NCBI RefSeq assembly: GCF_963668165.1
Contig: NZ_OY764209.1
Location: 1,798,001 to 1,862,000 of the forward strand
Direction of reading: 5' to 3'
DNA: 64,000 nt
From: Marispirochaeta sp.
GTDB taxonomy: Bacteria > Spirochaetota > Spirochaetia > JC444 > Marispirochaetaceae
The notes beneath the pieces are model-generated. The model was not told the origin of the DNA, searched no databases, and saw only the letters and a list, made by a program, of their open reading frames with translations. How positions within the stretch are numbered: the first letter of the stretch is position 1; the number at the start of each line of letters is the position of its first letter. The translations under genes were made by a program, and so were the position numbers. Below, piece by piece: positions 25,741 through 34,294 of this stretch.

Positions 25741-26607
25741 ATGCAAATATTAGAAGAAGCAATGAGAGTTGCAATTACCGAAGCAAAAAAGAGCTTAAAA
25801 GAAGGCAATCATGGATTTGGAGCTGTTATAGTTAAAGAAAATAAAATTATAGCAAAAGCTCATGATACAGAAGAAACTGATAACGATCCGACATCCCATG
25901 CGGAAATTAATGTAATAAAAATAGCTTCTAAAAAATATGATAAAAATCTTTCTGATTGTACTATTATTTCAACTCATGAACCTTGTCCAATGTGCTCTTC
26001 CGCAATACTTTGGTCAAAGATTAGGAAAGTAGGATATGGATTCTCTATAGCAGAATCTCTAAAACAAGATAGAAAAAGGATCGATATATCATGTAAAGAG
26101 ATATTTGAAAGGTCAGGAATTGTTTTAGACCTCAAAACTGATATGCTAAAAGACGAATGTCAAATTCTTTATAATAAAAATGTTCGAGATGAAATAAAGC
26201 GACTACGAAGAGTAAATAAACAAAAACTTTATGAATATAATGAAGATTCAATAAAACGACGTCTCTTATGGTTTAAGGAAAACAAAGATAATTTTGATTT
26301 TATTAATGAGAATACATTGGAAAGTGCATACAAATTATTGTTATGTCGATTTGGCATTAATGAGAATGATGCACCCGTTATTTTAAAAGAGAATAATAAG
26401 ATACTTTTTCATTCAATGAATTTTTGTCCGACACTTGAAGCATGCAAAATATTAGATTTAGATACACGATATATCTGTAGGCGATATAATGAAAAATCCA
26501 CAGATATTCTGATAAAGCAAATTGATCAAAAATTGCGTTTTGATAGAAATTACCAGAAATTAAGACCATATTATGAATATTGTGAAGAAATGATTATAAA
26601 AGAATAG
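25741..26607 (+). CDS. Cytidine/deoxycytidylate-type deaminase with an unassigned C-terminal extension
   Basis: Residues 1-150 form a CDA-fold deaminase. The zinc and proton-shuttle motif TSHAEINVI lies near residue 63 and STHEPCPMCSSAILWSK near 88, which supplies the PCxxC ligands. Such enzymes act on guanine, cytosine nucleotides or tRNA. The remaining 140 residues are Lys/Ile-rich and contain NFCPTLEACKILDLDTRYICRR, a Cys-bearing segment I cannot assign with confidence. ATG at 25741 is placed after GAGGTGAG. It lies directly after the TGTACA end of a composite unit and before an attC-like site and a MITE, so it is a cassette gene. A nucleic-acid-editing or antiphage role is possible but not shown. 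Confidence 0.75.
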   Translation: MQILEEAMRVAITEAKKSLKEGNHGFGAVIVKENKIIAKAHDTEETDNDPTSHAEINVIKIASKKYDKNLSDCTIISTHEPCPMCSSAILWSKIRKVGYGFSIAESLKQDRKRIDISCKEIFERSGIVLDLKTDMLKDECQILYNKNVRDEIKRLRRVNKQKLYEYNEDSIKRRLLWFKENKDNFDFINENTLESAYKLLLCRFGINENDAPVILKENNKILFHSMNFCPTLEACKILDLDTRYICRRYNEKSTDILIKQIDQKLRFDRNYQKLRPYYEYCEEMIIKE

Positions 26608-26614
26608 GGGAACC

Positions 26615-26722
26615 GTCGAACAAGCGCCTGCACCCGACGAGGCGAATAATGGGCGGGAGCTGAAGGTGAGGGTTTTACAGGATGATGCAACACGCGCCTC
26701 GCTGGTGAGGCGTATGTTATGT
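26615..26722 (+). repeat. Putative attC-like site after the deaminase cassette
   Basis: AACA at 26619-26622 pairs with TGTT at 26715-26718. After a two-base unpaired spacer, CGCC pairs with GGCG. An inner CGCCTC/GAGGCG hairpin lies near the 3' end. The right end GTTATG is VCR-like. The inner part folds less neatly than in the sites at 21290 and 34984, so the call is weaker. Confidence 0.45.
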
Positions 26723-26734
26723 AGACAAATTTGG

Positions 26735-26891
26735 TTAAGGGCACCTCTGAAAACTACTCTTTTCCCCATATCCTGCGTCGTCAAGATTTCCCGCAGTCCT
26801 CAACTCTTGTTACCACAAGAGTTTGCGGGTGCTACAAAATCTTCCCTCCTTGACTATGGCAAAAATACCACGTTTTTAGAGGTGCCCTTAA
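26735..26891. mobile_element. MITE-like element with 19-bp terminal inverted repeats
   Basis: The 157-base element begins TTAAGGGCACCTCTGAAAA and ends with its complement, with one mismatch (TTTTTAGAGGTGCCCTTAA). The outer TTAA could be part of the repeat or the target duplication. No protein is encoded. The GGGCACCTCT end resembles that of some IS5- or IS1182-like elements, so a full-length IS elsewhere could drive it. Confidence 0.75.
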
Positions 26892-27021
26892 ATAATAAGA
26901 ATATTTGCATACATTGTTTAATATGAAAAGAAGAAGTGCAATGCTATTGATTATTAGCGTTCACAAATAAAGGAAGTAATACAATATCGAATAATTGTAA
27001 GAATAATAGTGGGGGTATTTC

Positions 27022-27834
27022 ATGAAGATGATATATATACTTACGGCTACATTAGTATGTATACAGATGTATGGAGAAATAGTCACAACAGAATATACAA
27101 CTGATAGGAAATATCTGATCAAGACGCACATATTAGAAGAAGGTGATAAGAATTTTGAAGAACTTGAGAAAGTAGTATTCAAATATAATGAAAACAACTT
27201 ACTCATTTCAACGACATATTTTAACAATGCAAGGGTGAGAAATAAGACTGGTGTGATCTTGCAAATTAATGAATCCATAAATGATAATAAAAAATACACA
27301 ATGACGTATACAGATGAAAATATTGAGGAAACTGGGATTGCTAAAGTAATCGAATATTGTAATGAGAAAAATGAAGTTATACGGTTAGAATACTATGACA
27401 AAGAGCAACTGTTATTTACTGAGAATGATACTATGCTATTAACTAAATTCCCTTTCTATAAAATTAGTTTCATAGAAAAAGTTATGGGATTAAATGAGAA
27501 CAAAGATAGTGAAAGAACGGTATATTCTTACAGTGCAGAATATAAAGGTGCTAGATCTATAGTGCAATTTATCAGTAAACCAGTAGATCTTGAAGAAGAT
27601 GATATTTTATTTATTAATCGTTATCTCTCCACACGTAATGCACAGCAAATGATTGGACTGTATCATAAGAAGGTCAAGGTGAAAGAAGACGATAAAGAAT
27701 ACTATATTCTATTTCAAGATGAAAATCTTCAATATATTCATCTCAATAACTATGCTGCTGTTTATTATTATATTGGAGGAATAAATACAAAGTTGAAACT
27801 ATTATCAGTTGGTTTTACAGATGTTAATTGTTAA
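27022..27834 (+). CDS. Unrecognised secreted protein in a cassette position
   Basis: I do not recognise a family. The first 19 residues (MKMIYILTATLVCIQMYGE) form a likely signal peptide; a Cys at residue 13 is too early for a clear lipobox. The rest of the 270 residues is rich in short polar strands with repeated Tyr/Asn/Glu (EKVVFKYNENNLLISTTYF, KVIEYCNEKNEVIRLEYYD). It resembles the YD/MORN-like strand repeats of extracellular proteins. The ATG follows GGGGGTATTTC, not a strong site. The gene ends 16 bases before the ATAACCTCAAG and hairpin repeat A, so it is a mobile passenger. Function unknown; periplasmic or surface location is inferred. Confidence 0.55.
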   Translation: MKMIYILTATLVCIQMYGEIVTTEYTTDRKYLIKTHILEEGDKNFEELEKVVFKYNENNLLISTTYFNNARVRNKTGVILQINESINDNKKYTMTYTDENIEETGIAKVIEYCNEKNEVIRLEYYDKEQLLFTENDTMLLTKFPFYKISFIEKVMGLNENKDSERTVYSYSAEYKGARSIVQFISKPVDLEEDDILFINRYLSTRNAQQMIGLYHKKVKVKEDDKEYYILFQDENLQYIHLNNYAAVYYYIGGINTKLKLLSVGFTDVNC

Positions 27835-27849
27835 CTAAATTTAGCAGCA

Positions 27850-28010
27850 TAACCTCAAGGATTGAGTCGACCTTCACGGTCGATTCAATCCAATGTTCAA
27901 GAAGCCCTGATCGACAGTATCGTTTCTTATTAATGGGAAACGGTCGCCGGTTTCTATTGGAAGACAAATGGCACGTAGGAAAAAGCAGCGGCGCCACCTG
28001 TGAGTCTGGA
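27850..28010 (+). repeat. Hairpin repeat A, copy 4, truncated
   Basis: ATAACCTCAAG is followed by the hairpin at 27859-27891 and about 120 bases of tail. The block stops near 28010, shortly before the end of the minus-strand nitroreductase-like gene. The IS91 transposase part is missing. Confidence 0.75.
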
Positions 28011-28063
28011 ATTCTGCTGGCGACTAGCATTGACGGAGAGGTCCTTCAAAATCAGGAGACCCC

Positions 28064-29158
28064 TCACGGGACAGCGGTCATGATCTTCTCCGGCGGGAAT
28101 CGTACCGTGAGTCTGCTTCGCTGCCTGCCGGTTCCGTATCCAAGGCGAAGAATCATCACAGGATGCCTGGTTTCAGGACAGCCGAACAGTCCGGAAAAAT
28201 GGGGTTTCGCGTCCTTTATTGTCGCAACTGCTTCCCGGGTGAACCGCCACGGTTCCAGCTCCGCCATATGTAAATACTGAGTAATGACCCCATAGGGATG
28301 CACCGACAGTCCAAGTTCGGTTGCCTTAAGCCAGACCGATTGCATTGTCCGGCCTGCTTCCAGAAATGCCCGTCTGCTCCGGCCGGGGGCAGTGACAAGA
28401 CACAGAGCCCCGCAGAATGACAGTCGCTCCGATAATCCCTTCGCGACAAGGGGACCGACACCCCACCGTGCAATAATCCGCCCGAGCGAACGGCTTCCGA
28501 AGATCCGGAGTGCAATAGCAGCGGGAAACGGCAAATCCAGACTTTTAATGTCCATCCCCCATCCATCGGAGAGAAGCTTCCGCCGGCTGAACTTGACAGT
28601 GTTGAACAGCCCGTCAAACAGGGGAGGATGGCTGAGCAGAATTGACGAGAATACACTGTCGATCCCGACAAGTTGTTTCCTGGTATCGATATCCCGAATC
28701 CAGTGAACAGCAGTTCCGCTGCCTGCCGCTGCCCCGGACAGCTCCTTGATCATGCTGTCCGGCAATACCCTGGTTGAAAATTTTCGCCGGTCCGTATGAC
28801 GTTCAGAGAAAGTGACGGCCGGATAAGCCGAAACCGAATCAGCAGGAGTGAAATGCAGCCGTGCGACTGGAATCAGTGATTGTGATGAATCATTTTTCTG
28901 ATCAAGCGCATCTGCAGGGGAAAAATCAGGGCGGCATTCCAGCCCGCGAATTCCAGCGGCAAGAATCATGTTCTCGATAGCCGCCCCTATGCTGATGAAG
29001 GAGTACATGTCCAGCACATCAATGGCAAGCAGGCGATCTCTCACCATGTATACATCGATAAAATCCGGCCCGGGCGAGAAAGTCCAGGGCTGTGTATTAT
29101 CGGATGAGGGAGCCATTCCCGCGGACTCCACCAGAAAATGAAAATCTTTATCTGTCAT
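28064..29158 (-). CDS. Nitroreductase-like flavoprotein
   Basis: The 364-residue protein begins MTDKDFHFLVESAGMAPSSDNTQPW, the typical N-terminal FMN-binding segment (SSDNTQPW) of nitroreductase-fold proteins. It has FSERHTDRRKFSTRVL with basic FMN-phosphate contacts and a C-terminal AGRTMQSVWLKATELGLSVHPYG that closes the second half of the fold. It is longer than classical NfsB-like enzymes and closer to the Acg / ThiF-associated type with two fused halves. Its ATG overlaps the stop of the upstream fusion gene by four bases, so both are made together. It may oxidise or reduce the product of the synthase. Its GC content is higher than that of the neighbouring cassettes. Confidence 0.75.
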   Translation of the reverse strand: MTDKDFHFLVESAGMAPSSDNTQPWTFSPGPDFIDVYMVRDRLLAIDVLDMYSFISIGAAIENMILAAGIRGLECRPDFSPADALDQKNDSSQSLIPVARLHFTPADSVSAYPAVTFSERHTDRRKFSTRVLPDSMIKELSGAAAGSGTAVHWIRDIDTRKQLVGIDSVFSSILLSHPPLFDGLFNTVKFSRRKLLSDGWGMDIKSLDLPFPAAIALRIFGSRSLGRIIARWGVGPLVAKGLSERLSFCGALCLVTAPGRSRRAFLEAGRTMQSVWLKATELGLSVHPYGVITQYLHMAELEPWRFTREAVATIKDAKPHFSGLFGCPETRHPVMILRLGYGTGRQRSRLTVRFPPEKIMTAVP

Positions 29159-31617
29159 CGCAATTCCTCGCAGTCATCGGTATTCCCCCACTCCTGTAGC
29201 CGGAAATCGGGTACACATTCAGGTTCTGTTTTGGCCTCCGGACGTACCGGTGCCGGCCAGGAAGATGTTCTCAAAAAGGCAAAAGCCTCCAGCGCGCGAT
29301 CCAGGTGTGTCTGTTCATGTGTTGCCATCACACTTACACGCAGGACCTCCTGCCCTTGGGGGACAGCAGGAGATAAAACCGGATTGACATAGACTCCCAG
29401 ATCGAGCAGCCGGGCGTATGCCCCGAGGGCAATTACCTCGTGCCCGCAGAATACGGGTACGATGGGAGATTCAGACGTATCGACCCGGTACCCCAGAGAC
29501 CGTAATCCTTCACCCAGAAATATAGCATTTCTTTTCAGAACATCACGGCGCCAGGGTTCGGATTCAATCAATTTCAGCGCAGCCAGAACCGCCGCGACAG
29601 CCGTCGGGGGAAGGCTGGCCGAGAAGATGTGACCCCGGGAATTGTGGCGGAGACTGTCAATAATGGCTGCATCGCCGGCGATGAAACCACCGACAGATGC
29701 GAACGATTTGCTGAAAGTCCCCATGATGATATCAACCTCACTGCCGAGGCCGTAATGTTCGGCAATGCCCCTTCCATTTTTCCCGAAAACACCAATGGCA
29801 TGCGACTCATCAAGCATCAACCGCGCGCCATAGCGTTTTTTCAATGCGACCATGGCAGGAAGATCGATGATGGTTCCCTCCATGCTGAAAACACTGTCAC
29901 TGACGATCAGACATGCTTCATCAGCATGACGCGCAAGAACCTGTTCGAGTGAATGCACATTGTTGTGCTCATACCGGACAAGTTTGGCGCCCGAAAGCCG
30001 GGCTCCATCAATCAGGCTGGCATGATTCCGCCGATCCATGATCAGAACATCATGACGTCCGACCAATGCGGAAAGCGCCCCGACATTTGCCTGATATCCC
30101 GTACTGTAAAGCATGGCGTCATCTTTTCCCGTGAAAACAGCAAGCTGCCGGGCCAGTTCCCTGTGGACATCCAGGGTTCCATTCAGCAAGGGGGAACCTG
30201 AGCAGCCGCTTCCATACCGGTCAAGAGCAGTGTGCATGGCCTCACGTACCCTGGGGTGATTGGCAAGACCCAGATAGGAATTGGATCCCATCATGATGAC
30301 TTCGCGGTTTTCATATTCTACAACGGGTCCCTGCGGTCCCGTAAAAACGGGAAAATACCGGTACATTCCCGCAAGACGTACGCGTCCCAACCGACTGGAT
30401 TGAAGGTGATGACGGAACGGATCAGGCTTGCCGCCCTGCTCCGTCTCGTTCGGAGCAGGGCTTTCAGACACTTCTATTGCCTGCTCCTGCCGGAAGGGGC
30501 TATGACTGGTCCCGGGAAGTTCAATAACTTCCTTGAAAAGATCGGCGTACACTGCAGTAAACGTACCACCCCGGCAATCCTTCATGTAATAACGGCATCG
30601 CTGGGGAACAGCTCCCAGCGACATTTTGAAATCATAAGTCGTAATGCCCAGATTGATGCGTTTTTTCCCCAGACTGCAGGCAATCCTGATGGATTCCAGA
30701 AAACAATTGGCATAAAGGGCATATTCATCCCGCAATTCATAATCCAGCCCCTCTGCCATGCCAAAAAACTCTTCATCACCGACAAGATTCAAACCGAAAG
30801 CAACCAGCCGGCCATCAAGAAAAAAGGCAAGAACATGACTTCTGTCACTCAGGTGCTTAGCCATCATTCTGAACCAATGAGGAGTCAATTTTTCGTGGGA
30901 ATACCCATTGTTTTTTTTGGCGACCTGGGTCCACAATCGTGCCATATCCTCAGCCAGCCAGGCATAATCAGAAATGATCCTGATTTCAATACGCGGATTG
31001 GCAGTCAGCTTTCCCATTCGTTTTTTCAGATCATTCCGCCGCTTTGACTTCAGGGCACCAAGATAGCCATCAAACGAATCCCACGGCAAATCAAGCTGAG
31101 CCAGGGGAAATCCCTCGACCGGTATGTATGCGAAATCTTCCAGTTCCGCAAAATCATTCCATAGGGGCTGTTCTATATCCCGAATAAAGCAGAGGGCCGC
31201 ATTTTCGGCCGCGGCAATCCTGTCGAGTTCGGCATTGACCAGCGGCCAGAACTTTTTCAGAACCACGGGATCGATGCAGACTGTCCGTCCGACAGATGCG
31301 ATATGGCCGACTTCAAGCACACGCGTTTCCATGAACCCGCTGCGCCAGGTATTTACCGTCGCAAGAACATCGGCGGGATAGATTCCTGCCATTTCAGCAA
31401 GATTCAGCGTGATGGAAAAAGCGTATATTATGCCGACAGCGGTGTCGTCATCATAACATATCAGATACCAGGGACTCAGAGCATTGATGCGTGATTCTTC
31501 ATTCGCCAGAAGGTGATTTGATTCAAGCCCCACGGCTTCTCTGGGGGCCAACCGGTTCCAGGTTTCCAGCGGAACATCCTGGATTTTGCGGTAGCTGTCA
31601 ATTCTCAGTTTACCCAT
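29155..31617 (-). CDS. GNAT/FemAB-like acyltransferase fused to an alpha-oxoamine synthase (BioF/KBL/SPT type)
   Basis: Residues about 1-370 resemble the BioF2-like acyltransferase superfamily (Acetyltransf_6), with LKSKRRNDLKKRM and AFFLDGRLVAFGLNLVGDEEFF. Residues about 400-800 form a complete PLP enzyme: NSYLGLANHPRVREA, GSGCSGSPLLNG, DAMLYSTGYQANVGALSAL, the Asp/His motif LMLDESHAIGVFG, and the PLP lysine in GTFSKSFASVGGFIAGD. Alpha-oxoamine synthases condense an amino acid with an acyl-CoA or acyl carrier, as in biotin, sphingoid-base or CAI-1-type autoinducer synthesis. No other biotin or sphingolipid gene is present, so the product is unknown. The fusion could acylate and condense in one protein. 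The start follows a weak site; the gene is intact. Confidence 0.85.
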   Translation of the reverse strand: MGKLRIDSYRKIQDVPLETWNRLAPREAVGLESNHLLANEESRINALSPWYLICYDDDTAVGIIYAFSITLNLAEMAGIYPADVLATVNTWRSGFMETRVLEVGHIASVGRTVCIDPVVLKKFWPLVNAELDRIAAAENAALCFIRDIEQPLWNDFAELEDFAYIPVEGFPLAQLDLPWDSFDGYLGALKSKRRNDLKKRMGKLTANPRIEIRIISDYAWLAEDMARLWTQVAKKNNGYSHEKLTPHWFRMMAKHLSDRSHVLAFFLDGRLVAFGLNLVGDEEFFGMAEGLDYELRDEYALYANCFLESIRIACSLGKKRINLGITTYDFKMSLGAVPQRCRYYMKDCRGGTFTAVYADLFKEVIELPGTSHSPFRQEQAIEVSESPAPNETEQGGKPDPFRHHLQSSRLGRVRLAGMYRYFPVFTGPQGPVVEYENREVIMMGSNSYLGLANHPRVREAMHTALDRYGSGCSGSPLLNGTLDVHRELARQLAVFTGKDDAMLYSTGYQANVGALSALVGRHDVLIMDRRNHASLIDGARLSGAKLVRYEHNNVHSLEQVLARHADEACLIVSDSVFSMEGTIIDLPAMVALKKRYGARLMLDESHAIGVFGKNGRGIAEHYGLGSEVDIIMGTFSKSFASVGGFIAGDAAIIDSLRHNSRGHIFSASLPPTAVAAVLAALKLIESEPWRRDVLKRNAIFLGEGLRSLGYRVDTSESPIVPVFCGHEVIALGAYARLLDLGVYVNPVLSPAVPQGQEVLRVSVMATHEQTHLDRALEAFAFLRTSSWPAPVRPEAKTEPECVPDFRLQEWGNTDDCEELR

Positions 31618-31639
31618 TCAATTCTCCGTTTTATTGCTT

Positions 31640-31917
31640 TCTCAACCGTGAGTCAAGGAGCATGACAGTGAATGAATAGTAGGAAAATTAATCTGGGCAA
31701 TCAACGTCACAATCACGAAAATCGGCGAAAAACGTGGGGAAATAGCGCGGAGAATAGAAAAGAAAGAAAGAGGAATGGACAATATGCACAAGCTGTTAAG
31801 GCAAAAAAGAAGGGATTGGCCTCGAAACAGGCATAAAAAAGCTTCCTGAAGCTCGAAAGACATTCCCAAGATGACGAACCTCTCCTTTATTATAACAGGA
31901 TGAGAGAAGGAAAAAAA
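31640..31917. other. Non-coding gap upstream of the synthase operon
   Basis: No gene is evident. The sequence GAATGAATAGTAGGAAAA near 31670 recurs at 62912 and, nearly, in inverted form at 37533, so a short dispersed repeat lies here. The remainder is purine-rich and may hold the minus-strand promoter of the synthase operon, but I cannot assign it. Confidence 0.4.
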
Positions 31918-32110
31918 TCAGTTCGGCGATGTAGGATCAAAACCGGGAGGAGGCCGCCCCTGTTTTGCAAGACAGCGGAGGATACGGGCTATCTCCTCCG
32001 GTTCCTGAATTACCGCTATCACCTTCATCTCGGGACCGCATTTCGGGCACCGCCATCGTTTTATCCACAATCCCGAAGCAACGCCAAAGAAGTACCGCAG
32101 GACAAATCCA
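31918..32110 (-). pseudogene. C-terminal scrap of an IS91-family transposase (type 1)
   Basis: Reading the minus strand gives CGPEMKVIAVIQEPEEIARIL and then a KQGRPPP tail, matching the C-terminus of the type 1 IS91 remnant at 12978. It is only about 60 residues long and has no start. It marks the right edge of the GC-rich synthase insert. Confidence 0.65.
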
Positions 32111-32248
32111 TGTCCCCACAGGCGGCTACTTCCGCAGGCAGGACACCTGCCAGGATTTTTTCACCGGAATTTCTTCCCCAGTACTTGATTTTTTTCTAAT
32201 CCTATCCGACAAATAAGTAACGATTTTTTCCCCTCGGGGAGAGTTTTA

Positions 32249-32293
32249 AGAGCAATGGGAAGCGTCAACTTCTTAACCATTGCTCTTTTTTTA
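32249..32293 (+). terminator. Rho-independent terminator
   Basis: AGAGCAATGG pairs with CCATTGCTCT and is followed by seven T residues. The gene it served on the plus strand is gone, so it is probably a relic carried with a cassette or element end. Confidence 0.7.
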
Positions 32294-32508
32294 TGTCGGA
32301 CGAATAGAATTCCTCCCTAAATCATTTGCGAGATTGTGTAACTGTTCTTGAGTTTTTCTACGCAGGTTTGTCTAATTTAATGTGCGAGTCTACACCAGAT
32401 CATTATGCCAGGGACAGCTTGTACAACCAAAAGATAGGTGCAATGTGTTACTTTGCAAGGAATTAAAAGATACTATTCAAACTGTTTTAGATAGACTAAA
32501 CTATTTCA
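32294..32508. other. AT-rich leader of the second MNT/HEPN cassette
   Basis: No gene is visible. CTTGTACAACC near 32419 resembles the TGTACA terminus of the IS481-like element but lacks the rest of it. The promoter of the cassette is probably within the last 60 bases. Confidence 0.3.
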
Positions 32509-32859
32509 ATGAGTACACTTTTACCAATTGACTATTTAAATGAAACGGTAGAATCTCTAAAAACTCTGAATCCAGTTAAGATTGTACTGTTTGGATCTAC
32601 CGTGCGTGGGGATACACATGAATGGAGTGATTTAGATCTTCTGGTTGTCCTGGATACTGAAAAGATTCCTCAGTCATACGAAGAAAAAATGAAGATAAAA
32701 CTCGCTGTAAGAAAAACAATACGCGAGCAAAGCTATAAAGTACCAATAGATATTCTAGTATATACCCGTCCGGAATATGATGCTCTAACAGCACAAAATA
32801 GTTCTTTCATCAAAGAAATCCAATCAGAAGGGAAAACACTTTATGAAAGAAAAAGTTAA
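32509..32859 (+). CDS. mntA: MNT-type minimal nucleotidyltransferase (MntA-like antitoxin)
   Basis: The 116-residue protein carries VLFGSTVRGDTHEWSDLDLLVVLD near residue 27 with the GS and paired Asp motif, and a third Asp in PIDILVY. It is clearly related to, but well diverged from, the copy at 23462. It should nucleotidylate and restrain the HEPN toxin. It overlaps the next gene by 17 bases, the same overlap as in the other copy, which suggests both pairs descend from one cassette family. Confidence 0.88.
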   Translation: MSTLLPIDYLNETVESLKTLNPVKIVLFGSTVRGDTHEWSDLDLLVVLDTEKIPQSYEEKMKIKLAVRKTIREQSYKVPIDILVYTRPEYDALTAQNSSFIKEIQSEGKTLYERKS

Positions 32860-33232
32860 AGAATGGATGAAATACGCTGAATTAGATTATAAATCAGCAT
32901 TGAAACTAAGCGAAGATGAAAACTTGACCTCCACTGCTGCGTTTCACTGTCAACAATCTGTTGAAAAATATTTAAAAGCTTTGATAGAAAATAAAGATAA
33001 TCCCGTACCGAAAGTACACACTCTACAAGTATTAATGAATACTGTTATGAAAACCTACAAGATTGGATATGATCATGATGTATTAGATCAAATCAATGAT
33101 GTTTATATTGATACGCGATATCCATCGTCAACTGGATTAATTCCTGAAGGAATTCCCAAGAAAGAAACAATAACTATTTTTCTTTCGTTCGTTGAAGATC
33201 TAAAAGAGAAGGTAGAGGAAATCTTAAAATAA
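32843..33232 (+). CDS. hepT: HEPN-domain RNase toxin (HepT-like)
   Basis: The 129 residues follow the HEPN pattern: KVKEWMKYAELDYKSALKLS, AAFHCQQSVEKYLKALIEN, KVHTLQVLMNTV and VYIDTRYPSSTGLIPEGIP. The last motif is shared with the toxin at 23808. It is coupled to mntA by overlap. The stop lies 13 bases before the ATAACTTCAAG and hairpin repeat A copy 5, so the unit is again gene pair then hairpin. Confidence 0.86.
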   Translation: MKEKVKEWMKYAELDYKSALKLSEDENLTSTAAFHCQQSVEKYLKALIENKDNPVPKVHTLQVLMNTVMKTYKIGYDHDVLDQINDVYIDTRYPSSTGLIPEGIPKKETITIFLSFVEDLKEKVEEILK

Positions 33233-33244
33233 AGGCGATTGCTT

Positions 33245-34254
33245 TATAACTTCAAGGATTGAGTCGACCTTCACGGTCGATTCAATCCAATGTTCAAGAA
33301 GCCCTGATCGACAGTATCGTTTCTTATTAATGGGAAATGATTGCCGGTTCCTATTGAAAGACAAATGCCTGAAGGCGCAGCAGCTTCTCAGCCCCAGTGG
33401 CTGAATCAGTGTAGCGAAAGAGGATGTGGTTGTGTCCTCGATAGCGACAATCCGGCTGTCGGAAATAGCGGTACGAAAAACGTAGGAAGCGAGGTAGCGA
33501 ATACTTCGTTCCCCGCTTCCGGCTGGTTGGGAGTTGACGTTCCAATCCTGGCTCCAGGCTGCGGCATCGACAGATGACAGCAGACCGTTTCGCTTCAGGG
33601 CCGTGTACATCCGGTGTTTCACCAGTTTTGCTGCTACGCGGACGGGAAGATAGAATGCCTTCCGGCAGGGGTGCCGGCTATGATCTTCTGAAGAGAAAGC
33701 ACCACCGGGAACGACATAGTGGATGTGAGGGTGGTACTGGAGTTGCCGGCCCCGGGTATGCAGTACGCCGAAGAATCCCGGAACATCCCCCGGAAACCAG
33801 GTCTGTTCGGAAGCAAGTTTTTTCATGATACCGGACGTGGCGGCGAAAAAGGCGGCATAGGCGAATCGTTGATGCTGTCGAAATAGCGTGCGGAACGGCG
33901 CCTGAACGGTGAAGGTAATCATGAAACCGCCGGAATCAGTGCATGAAATTTCCGATAGAAAATACCGTGAAACGGTAGTAGAATGGGAATATCCGAAGGA
34001 CGTGATTGAAAAATACGTCAGCCGTAACGGAGCAGTGAGAACGGGAAGAAACGCCTGGCTTTTCCTGACAACAGCCCTGGCCGGAAAAAATGTTGGGTTT
34101 GAAGAGATCGGGAACCGGATCTTCTTCCGGGAATTCTTTCTAGGATATGCAGATATGAAGGACATGAAGGTCTACGATATAATGACCTATAAGAATGAGT
34201 TGAAACTGTAAGGGATGTGGTTGGCTAACTGTCCGTGATGTCCTGGTTTGTACA
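33245..34254. mobile_element. Composite IS91-IS481 unit, copy preceding the HAD cassette
   Basis: The hairpin lies at 33256-33288. The tail is shortened, and the minus strand then encodes IS91 transposase segments (YLASYVFRTAISDSR, FYLPVRVAAKLV, GVLHTRGRQLQYHP, FTVQAPFRTLFRQH). Near 33926 the same junction as at 25368 leads to the IS481 tail, which ends TGTACA at 34254. The minus strand also has a long open frame across the junction (34165-33224), which is a by-product of the fusion rather than a natural protein. Confidence 0.83.
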
Positions 34255-34294
34255 AACTGCGGGCGCCGATGAAGAAAAGGAATAATTATCAATC

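Noticed and set aside
30232..31047. A 271-codon plus-strand frame opposite the acyltransferase fusion
   Set aside because: Same reasoning: antisense to a gene with clear catalytic motifs.
33224..34165. A 313-codon minus-strand frame across the IS91/IS481 junction as a real protein
   Set aside because: Its N-terminal part reads the IS481 tail in antisense and its C-terminal part the hairpin tail; only the middle is IS91 transposase.
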